Assembly: GCA_900764045.1 (NCBI GenBank)
Contig: CAAFMN010000009.1
Span: forward strand, 1-35,087
DNA from: Clostridia bacterium
GTDB lineage: Bacteria > Bacillota > Clostridia > Lachnospirales > Bianqueaceae
Direction: 5' to 3'
Length of the DNA: 35,087 bases
Part shown: piece after piece, positions 30,453-35,087 of the stretch
Layout: the number at the start of each line of letters is the position of its first letter
Numbering within the stretch: position 1 is the first letter of the stretch
Notes under the pieces: generated by a model
The model's input: only the letters and a program-made list of their open reading frames with translations
Databases searched by the model: none
Told to the model about the DNA's origin: nothing
Position numbers and translations under genes: made by a program

Positions 30453-32537
30453 ATGGAACATAGCATGGAAGAAATCTTTGGTTCCATGGTATTCAACGAT
30501 CATGTCATGCAGAGCCGCCTGCCCAAGACAGTGTATAAGGCACTCAAGCGTACGATTGAACTCGGCAAGGGACTGGATCCGTCGATCGCGGATACAGTGG
30601 CCGCAGCCATGAAGGACTGGGCGGTAGAAAAAGGTGTAACACATTATACGCATTGGTTTCAGCCGATGACCGGAGTAACAGCGGAGAAGCATGACAGCTT
30701 TATCTCGCCGGTCGGCGACAGTAAGGTGATCATGGAATTTTCCGGTAAGGAATTGATCAAGGGCGAGTCTGACGCGTCCAGTTTCCCGTCCGGCGGTCTG
30801 CGGGCGACATTTGAGGCCCGGGGATATACCGCGTGGGACCCGAGCTCATACGCGTTTATCAAGGACGGCGTGCTGTGCATTCCTACAGCATTCTATTCTT
30901 ATAATGGAGAGGCTTTGGATAAAAAGAGTCCGCTTCTGGGATCTATGGAAGCGCTGAATGTACAGGCACTGCGGATTCTGAAGCTGTTTGGAACCCCGGC
31001 CAACCGTGTGACGCCCACAGTCGGCCCGGAGCAGGAGTATTTCTTGGTGGATAAGAAGCTGTATGATCAGAGAGAAGACCTGCGTTTCTGCGGACGGACC
31101 CTGTATGGAGCCAAGCCGCCGAAGGGACAGGAGCTGAGCGATCATTACTACGGTGCCATCAAGCCGCGGGTTGAGGCCTATATGAGCGAGCTGAATGAAG
31201 AATTGTGGAAGCTCGGCGTGCTGGCCAAGACAGAACATAATGAAGTAGCTCCAGCACAGCATGAATTGGCGCCGATCTATACCAACGCTAGCGTAGCGAC
31301 GGACCATAATCAGCTGACAATGGAGCTGATGCAGAAGGTAGCGCTGCGGCACGGATTGGTATGCCTCTTGCACGAGAAACCGTTTGAGGGTGTCAATGGC
31401 AGCGGCAAGCACAACAACTGGGCCATCTCGACCGATACAGGCTTGAACCTGCTGGATCCGGGCGATTCGCCGAATGAGAACGCACAGTTTTTACTGTTTA
31501 TGACGGCTGTGATCGCGGCCGTGGATGAGTATCAGGCACTGATCCGGATGTCGGTGGCAAGCGCGGGCAACGACCATCGCCTGGGGGCCAACGAGGCGCC
31601 TCCGGCTGTAATCTCGGTGTTCCTGGGAGACGAGATCGACGCGATTGTTAAATCCATCATTACAGGCGCTGTGTATGATCCGCGGACCAAGGAAGAGATG
31701 AAGGTTGGTGTTCATATTCTGCCGCGTTTTTCAAAAGATACAACAGACCGCAATCGTACATCACCGGTTGCTTTTACGGGAAATAAGTTCGAATTCCGTA
31801 TGCCAGGCGCTTCCGTATCGATTTCGGATATCAATATTGTAATCAATACTGCGGTCGCGGAGATGCTGCGGCGTTACGCAGATCGGCTGGAGAACGCGGA
31901 AGATTTCGGCCAGGAGCTCAACCATCTCATCAAAGAAGAACTGACCCGTCATAACCGGATCATTTTCAACGGCAATGGTTATGGCGAGGAGTGGATGCAG
32001 GAGGCAAAGCGGCGGGGATTGATGAATCTTCCGACTTTGCCGGATGCGGTGCAGTATTTCGTATCGCAGGAGAGCATCGATCTGTTCCGGCAGCATCGGA
32101 TTTTTAATGCGCAGGAGCTTCATGCCCGCGCGGAGGTCGCGTTGGAAAACTATTGCAAGGTGCTGCATATTGAGGCGCTGACGATGATTGATATGGCGCG
32201 CAAGCAGATCGTTCCGGCAGCGATGGAATATACTGCCGCGGTGACGCAGTTGGCAGTAGGCAAGCAGAATCTGAACCTTCCGGCGGAACTGGAGCGGAAA
32301 ACGATCACGCAGCTGTCCGACGCGACGGAGCAAGTTGCGCTTGCGACAGACAAGCTGGAGAAAGTGACGGAGCAGCGCGCGAAAAAAGAAACGCAGCAAA
32401 AAGAAGCGGAGTATTTCCGTGATACGGTCATTCCGGCCATGAACGATCTGCGCCGGACGGCGGATAAGCTGGAGATGGAGGTCGGCGAGAAATACTGGCC
32501 GTTCCCGGTATACAGCGACTTGCTTTTCCGGGTATAA
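30453..32537 (+). CDS. glnN: Glutamine synthetase type III
   Basis: A 694-residue enzyme of the GSIII class, much longer than the roughly 450 residues of GSI, making glutamine from glutamate, ammonia and ATP as a dodecamer. Characteristic blocks are FSGKELIKGESDASSFPSGG near residues 90-110, PTVGPEQEYFLVD (metal-binding Glu), TEHNEVAPAQHELAPIY, FEGVNGSGKHNNWAIST and FTGNKFEFRMPGASVS. The C-terminal helical region (about 560-680, rich in Lys, Glu, Gln and Ala) is coiled-coil-like. A GGAGGATGGG lies ahead of the ATG. It is monocistronic and divergent from guaA, itself a glutamine consumer. Type III enzymes are common in Bacteroidetes and gut Clostridia. Confidence 0.97.
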   Translation: MEHSMEEIFGSMVFNDHVMQSRLPKTVYKALKRTIELGKGLDPSIADTVAAAMKDWAVEKGVTHYTHWFQPMTGVTAEKHDSFISPVGDSKVIMEFSGKELIKGESDASSFPSGGLRATFEARGYTAWDPSSYAFIKDGVLCIPTAFYSYNGEALDKKSPLLGSMEALNVQALRILKLFGTPANRVTPTVGPEQEYFLVDKKLYDQREDLRFCGRTLYGAKPPKGQELSDHYYGAIKPRVEAYMSELNEELWKLGVLAKTEHNEVAPAQHELAPIYTNASVATDHNQLTMELMQKVALRHGLVCLLHEKPFEGVNGSGKHNNWAISTDTGLNLLDPGDSPNENAQFLLFMTAVIAAVDEYQALIRMSVASAGNDHRLGANEAPPAVISVFLGDEIDAIVKSIITGAVYDPRTKEEMKVGVHILPRFSKDTTDRNRTSPVAFTGNKFEFRMPGASVSISDINIVINTAVAEMLRRYADRLENAEDFGQELNHLIKEELTRHNRIIFNGNGYGEEWMQEAKRRGLMNLPTLPDAVQYFVSQESIDLFRQHRIFNAQELHARAEVALENYCKVLHIEALTMIDMARKQIVPAAMEYTAAVTQLAVGKQNLNLPAELERKTITQLSDATEQVALATDKLEKVTEQRAKKETQQKEAEYFRDTVIPAMNDLRRTADKLEMEVGEKYWPFPVYSDLLFRV

Positions 32538-32626
32538 TGATTAAAATTTTGACGTGTATCTGTATATTTTTGTAAAGGGCGGGAATACTGTGACTGCAAA
32601 TATCTTTCTATAGGAGGAATGCAGTC

Positions 32627-32977
32627 ATGAAGATGAAGATGCGGTGTGCCGCGTGTGTTTTGCTTTTGGCATTGACCGCTGTGTTTGCGGCGTGCGGCAA
32701 TAATAACAACAGCAACAGCTCGAAAAATTCTTCGCCGAACAGTTCACGCAACAGTTCACGCAACAGTTCGCAGGAAAGCTCTAAAGTTAACAGCTCCGGA
32801 GATAGTTCCCGAATGGATCCGCAGAACTCGGTAGTGGATTCGGAATATCCGGATTCTGCAACAGGGAATTCCGTCCCCGGGGATACCTCCGGAGGCGTAG
32901 GGACACCGGGAGATCCGGCGGGCACTCCGGATCCGGGAATCGGCGGTGGAATGGGCGCGACAGGCGGAGAAAGCTGA
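32627..32977 (+). CDS. Small Ser/Asn/Gly-rich lipoprotein
   Basis: A 116-residue predicted lipoprotein. A basic start and hydrophobic core (MKMKMRCAACVLLLALTAV) end at FAAC with Cys23 as probable lipid anchor; the -3 Phe is unusual for a lipobox. The mature part is low complexity: an Asn/Ser stretch with NSSRNSSRNSSQ, then an acidic middle, then a Gly/Pro/Thr-rich tail (TPGDPAGTPDPGIGGG). There is no globular domain, so it is probably a surface-exposed disordered spacer protein. A clear AGGAGG lies 9 bases upstream of the ATG. It sits 89 bases behind glnN with no terminator seen between, and ahead of the tyrS T-box. Function unknown. Confidence 0.75.
   Translation: MKMKMRCAACVLLLALTAVFAACGNNNNSNSSKNSSPNSSRNSSRNSSQESSKVNSSGDSSRMDPQNSVVDSEYPDSATGNSVPGDTSGGVGTPGDPAGTPDPGIGGGMGATGGES
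32738..32771 (+). repeat. 12-bp tandem repeat inside the lipoprotein gene
   Basis: Two perfect copies of AACAGTTCACGC (32738-32749, 32750-32761) and a third partial copy (32762-32771) encode the NSSR units of the mature lipoprotein. The length is a multiple of three, so slippage would change repeat number without breaking the frame. Confidence 0.85.
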
Positions 32978-33013
32978 ATCCCTTTTGAAATATAAGAAAA
33001 TGCGGCAGAAGGC

Positions 33014-33042
33014 TTGACAAGCATTGCGAAAACAGATATAAT
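33014..33042 (+). promoter_or_regulatory. Consensus promoter of the tyrS T-box transcript
   Basis: TTGACA (33014-33019) and TATAAT (33037-33042), both perfect, with a 17-base spacer. Transcription should start near 33049, at the beginning of the T-box leader. Confidence 0.93.
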
Positions 33043-33049
33043 GAAGACA

Positions 33050-33334
33050 ATTTCATAGGATTGTCAAAGGCTATGAAGAGAAAGAGTAGTCAGCAAAGCG
33101 CTGTACAGAGAGTTCCCGGAAGGTGAGAGGGGCACAGAATGCGGCTGATGAATACATCTCGGAGTCTCGCACCGAATTCAGTAGGCTGCGACGGGACCTG
33201 CACACGTTATCGTGCTAGAGTATCACGCAAGAGGCGTCGTACTTGATAAGGCGGGCAATGCAAGTTGCTTGTAAATAAAGGTGGTAACACGGGATAGTAA
33301 GATCTCTCGTCCTTTCAGGGCGGGGGATCTTTTT
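33050..33334 (+). ncRNA. T-box riboswitch (tyrosine) with terminator
   Basis: A leader of about 285 bases ahead of tyrS. It has a long Stem I region; the candidate specifier is TAC (Tyr) at 33153-33155 within GAATACATC. The conserved T-box AAGGTGGTAACACGG lies at about 33278-33292. Its UGGU bulge (33282-33285) can pair with the ACCA end of uncharged tRNA-Tyr. A competing terminator follows, with 14-base arms at 33300-33313 and 33317-33330 (including three G-U pairs), then T residues. When tRNA-Tyr is uncharged the antiterminator forms and tyrS is transcribed. I matched motifs by eye and did not fold the whole leader. Confidence 0.92.
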
Positions 33335-33401
33335 GTATCGGATCGCTTCGGTGGCCGGACAAGCTATGAGAAATATATTGATAGACAGGAAGGTAGAGAG
33401 T

Positions 33402-34628
33402 ATGACAACGTACGAGGAACTGCAGGCAAGAGGACTGATCGCGCAGGTAACGGATGAAGCACAGGTAAAAGAGCTGGTAGATAACGGTAAGGCTGTGTTC
33501 TATATCGGCTTTGATCCTACGGCAGACAGTCTGCATGTCGGACATTTTATGGCGCTGTGCCTGATGAAGCGGCTGCAGATGGCGGGCAATAAGCCGATTG
33601 CCCTGATTGGCGGCGGCACGGCGATGATCGGAGATCCTTCGGGCCGTACTGACATGCGCAGCATGATGACAAAAGAGACGATCCGTCACAATGTAGAGTG
33701 CTTCAAGAAGCAGATGAGCAAGTTTGTTGATTTTTCAGAGGGCAAGGCACAGCTGGTAGACAATGCGGATTGGCTGCTGGATCTGAATTATGTAGAATTT
33801 ATTCGGGATATAGGCCCTTGCTTCAGCGTCAATCAGATGCTGCGTGCGGAGTGCTATAAGCAGCGTATGGAACAGGGACTGAGCTTCCTGGAATTCAACT
33901 ACATGCTGATGCAGAGCTATGATTTTATGATGCTCTATGAGAAGTACGGCTGCAATCTGCAGTTTGGCGGAGACGACCAGTGGAGCAACATGCTGGGCGG
34001 ACGCGAGCTGATTCGCCGTAAATTGGGCAAGGAAGCGGAAGCTATGACGATCACTCTGCTGCTGAATTCTGAGGGCAAGAAGATGGGGAAGACGCAGAAG
34101 GGCGCGGTATGGCTGGACCCGGAAAAGACAACACCATTTGAGTTCTTCCAGTACTGGCGGAATATCGACGATGCCGATGTGATCAAGTGCCTGAAGATGC
34201 TGACTTTCCTGCCGCTGGAGCAGATTCAGGAGATGGAGAGCTGGGAAGGCAGTGAATTGAACAAGGCCAAAGAAATTCTGGCTTATGAGCTGACAAGCCT
34301 TGTGCATAGTAAAGAAGAAGCGGATCGCGCACTGGAGAGCGCACATGCGCTGTTCTCTCAGGGGAACGCGGCCGATATGCCTACAGCAGAACTGACAGCA
34401 GAGGACTTTGAAAACGAAGAGATCGATATTCTGAAGCTTTTGGTCAAGGCGGGGCTTGCGACGAGCCGTTCTGAAGCACGCCGCAACGTAGAACAGGGCG
34501 GTGTATCAGTGAATGGAGATAAGGTGACGGATAGTAAAGCAGTATTCTCTCAGACAATGTTTGCGGGAGAGGGAGTTGTTGTCAAAAAAGGAAAGAAGAG
34601 CTTCCGCAAGGTTGTAATTCAGGGGTAA
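33402..34628 (+). CDS. tyrS: Tyrosyl-tRNA synthetase
   Basis: A 408-residue class I aminoacyl-tRNA synthetase. The HIGH motif appears as HVGH (45-48, in DPTADSLHVGH), the KMSKS loop as KMGKT (227-231), and the tyrosine pocket includes YIGFDP and GGDDQWSNMLGG. The C-terminal S4-type RNA-binding domain (about 345-405, LLVKAGLATSRSEARRNVEQGGVSVNGDKV) completes the enzyme; length is normal. The start at 33402 follows AGGAAGGTAGAG; the frame extends 23 codons back into the region behind the terminator, but that part has no conservation. It is controlled by the tyrosine T-box upstream and closed by a strong terminator. Confidence 0.98.
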   Translation: MTTYEELQARGLIAQVTDEAQVKELVDNGKAVFYIGFDPTADSLHVGHFMALCLMKRLQMAGNKPIALIGGGTAMIGDPSGRTDMRSMMTKETIRHNVECFKKQMSKFVDFSEGKAQLVDNADWLLDLNYVEFIRDIGPCFSVNQMLRAECYKQRMEQGLSFLEFNYMLMQSYDFMMLYEKYGCNLQFGGDDQWSNMLGGRELIRRKLGKEAEAMTITLLLNSEGKKMGKTQKGAVWLDPEKTTPFEFFQYWRNIDDADVIKCLKMLTFLPLEQIQEMESWEGSELNKAKEILAYELTSLVHSKEEADRALESAHALFSQGNAADMPTAELTAEDFENEEIDILKLLVKAGLATSRSEARRNVEQGGVSVNGDKVTDSKAVFSQTMFAGEGVVVKKGKKSFRKVVIQG

Positions 34629-34636
34629 AACCGATG

Positions 34637-34673
34637 GGCATTTCCTGCTGAGCGGCAGGAAATGCCGATTTTA
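34637..34673 (+). terminator. Terminator of tyrS
   Basis: Twelve-base perfect arms (GGCATTTCCTGC at 34637-34648, GCAGGAAATGCC at 34655-34666) with a six-base loop, followed by GATTTTA. Confidence 0.9.
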
Positions 34674-34692
34674 GAAAAAATTAAAAAAGTAG

Positions 34693-34721
34693 TTGACAAT
34701 GTTCGATATATCGAGTATAAT
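34693..34721 (+). promoter_or_regulatory. Perfect-consensus promoter of tRNA-Ser
   Basis: TTGACA (34693-34698) and TATAAT (34716-34721) with a 17-base spacer. The spacer holds a perfect 12-base palindrome TCGATATATCGA (34702-34713). Confidence 0.92.
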
Positions 34722-34758
34722 GAATAAGCTTCTACTTTTGGAAGCAGCGTAGGGCTCT

Positions 34759-34846
34759 GGAGAAGTACTCAAGAGGCCGAAGAGGCGCCCCTGCTAAGGG
34801 TGTAGGTCGGGAAACCGGCGCGAGGGTTCAAATCCCTCCTTCTCCG
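34759..34846 (+). tRNA. tRNA-Ser (GCU)
   Basis: Complete 88-base class II tRNA. Acceptor GGAGAAG pairs with CTTCTCC, the D arm holds CAAGAGGCCGAAGAGG, the anticodon arm CCCCTGCTAAGGG gives anticodon GCU, the long variable arm has a GTCGG/CCGGC-type stem, and the T arm is GAGGGTTCAAATCCCTC. The discriminator is G. CCA is not encoded (the next bases are TTC), so it must be added after transcription. It is driven by a perfect promoter and has no clear terminator of its own, so the transcript may continue toward the rRNA leader. Confidence 0.96.
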
Positions 34847-34910
34847 TTCGTCAATACCTTGGTATGCGCAGAATGCAGACAACTTTTTTGAAAAAAGATT
34901 AAAAAAGGTA

Positions 34911-34939
34911 TTGACAAAGACAAGAAGCTGTGATAGAAT
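34911..34939 (+). promoter_or_regulatory. Probable rRNA operon promoter
   Basis: TTGACA (34911-34916) and TAGAAT (34934-34939) with a 17-base spacer, preceded by an A/T-rich stretch (TTTTTTGAAAAAAG and TTAAAAAAGG) that looks like an UP element. The position and the leader behind it suggest rrn. Confidence 0.75.
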
Positions 34940-35087
34940 AGCTTCTGCACTCGCGAGAGCGAGAGCGAAACCAAAGGAACTTTGAAAACCAAACAGTGTA
35001 ACATCTGAAGCAAAAGAAATGGTAAGCAAAGAACAGAACAACGAAAGTTGAACGTTTGGAGCGAAACCCTCAAAGAGATTTGAGAAC
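34940..35087 (+). other. Probable 16S rRNA operon leader, cut by the window end
   Basis: No protein-coding sense. The stretch contains GAACTTTGAAAACCAAACAGTG, broken here as GAACTTTGAAAAC plus CAAACAGTG, a sequence type common in leaders just upstream of 16S genes in Clostridia, and AG-rich antitermination-like segments (CAAAGAACAGAACAAC). The 16S 5' end (GAGTTTGATC) is not reached, so this is an inference from style and from the strong promoter. Confidence 0.6.

Noticed and set aside
1..35087. CRISPR array, insertion sequence or prophage
   Set aside because: No regularly spaced repeats, cas genes, transposase, integrase or phage structural genes were seen in either strand.

Overview
The window looks like chromosomal DNA of a low-to-mid GC anaerobic gut Firmicute, most likely Clostridia of the Oscillospirales/Ruminococcaceae type. 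Sequence signs are a type III glutamine synthetase, an anaerobic sulfatase-maturase-type radical SAM enzyme, small Clostridia-typical families (DUF4250, DUF3783, YczE), a T-box ahead of tyrS, near-consensus sigma-A promoters with 17-bp spacers, strong AGGAGG ribosome binding sites and several TTG starts. The assignment is inference from gene content; no 16S sequence is present.

Layout. 1-561: the left edge is a junction. A LysR regulator gene (minus strand) is cut after about 140 codons and runs into the 3' half of a tRNA-Ser gene (from the anticodon loop through CCA) and then a hairpin terminator. This looks like an attachment site or a recombination/assembly junction. 558-8195 (all minus): an FtsX/MacB-type ABC exporter (two permeases plus ATPase), then exonuclease III with its own promoter, two PF00756-type esterases and an ATP-grasp ligase whose stop overlaps the lysR start. 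8286-13157: a TldD/TldE (PmbA) protease pair, an MFS exporter and a TetR repressor with palindromic operators at both genes.

13185-20534: an anaerobic sulfatase maturase converges on an oligogalacturonate-lyase-like propeller protein that shares an operon with a DUF3783 protein and a YczE membrane protein. Divergently lies a mannonate dehydratase (uxuA)-EamA transporter-M42 aminopeptidase-DUF4250 operon ending in a decayed membrane-protein gene. 20648-24319: a strongly expressed Lpl-type carbohydrate ABC importer (two permeases plus a binding lipoprotein) between clear terminators. OGL, uxuA and this importer together suggest uronate/pectin oligosaccharide use, but the importer substrate is not readable from the sequence.

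24325-26432: a MerR regulator with a GyrI-like effector region and, behind it, a promoter with the MerR-type 19-bp spacer and a nested palindrome driving a 2,4-diaminopentanoate-dehydrogenase-family oxidoreductase. 26447-30335 (minus): guaA followed tightly by a putative 10-TM metal exporter and a MATE transporter. 30360-32977: divergent glnN and a small Ser/Asn-rich lipoprotein. 33014-34673: T-box-controlled tyrS. 34693-end: tRNA-Ser(GCU) and the promoter and leader of what is probably an rRNA operon; the window stops before 16S starts, consistent with a contig break at a repeated rrn locus.

I found no CRISPR array, transposase, integrase or phage gene. The most unusual signals are the tRNA-half/lysR junction, the MerR 19-bp-spacer promoter, the two TetR operators with different spacing, and the esterase-esterase-ATP-grasp-LysR cluster, whose product I cannot name.
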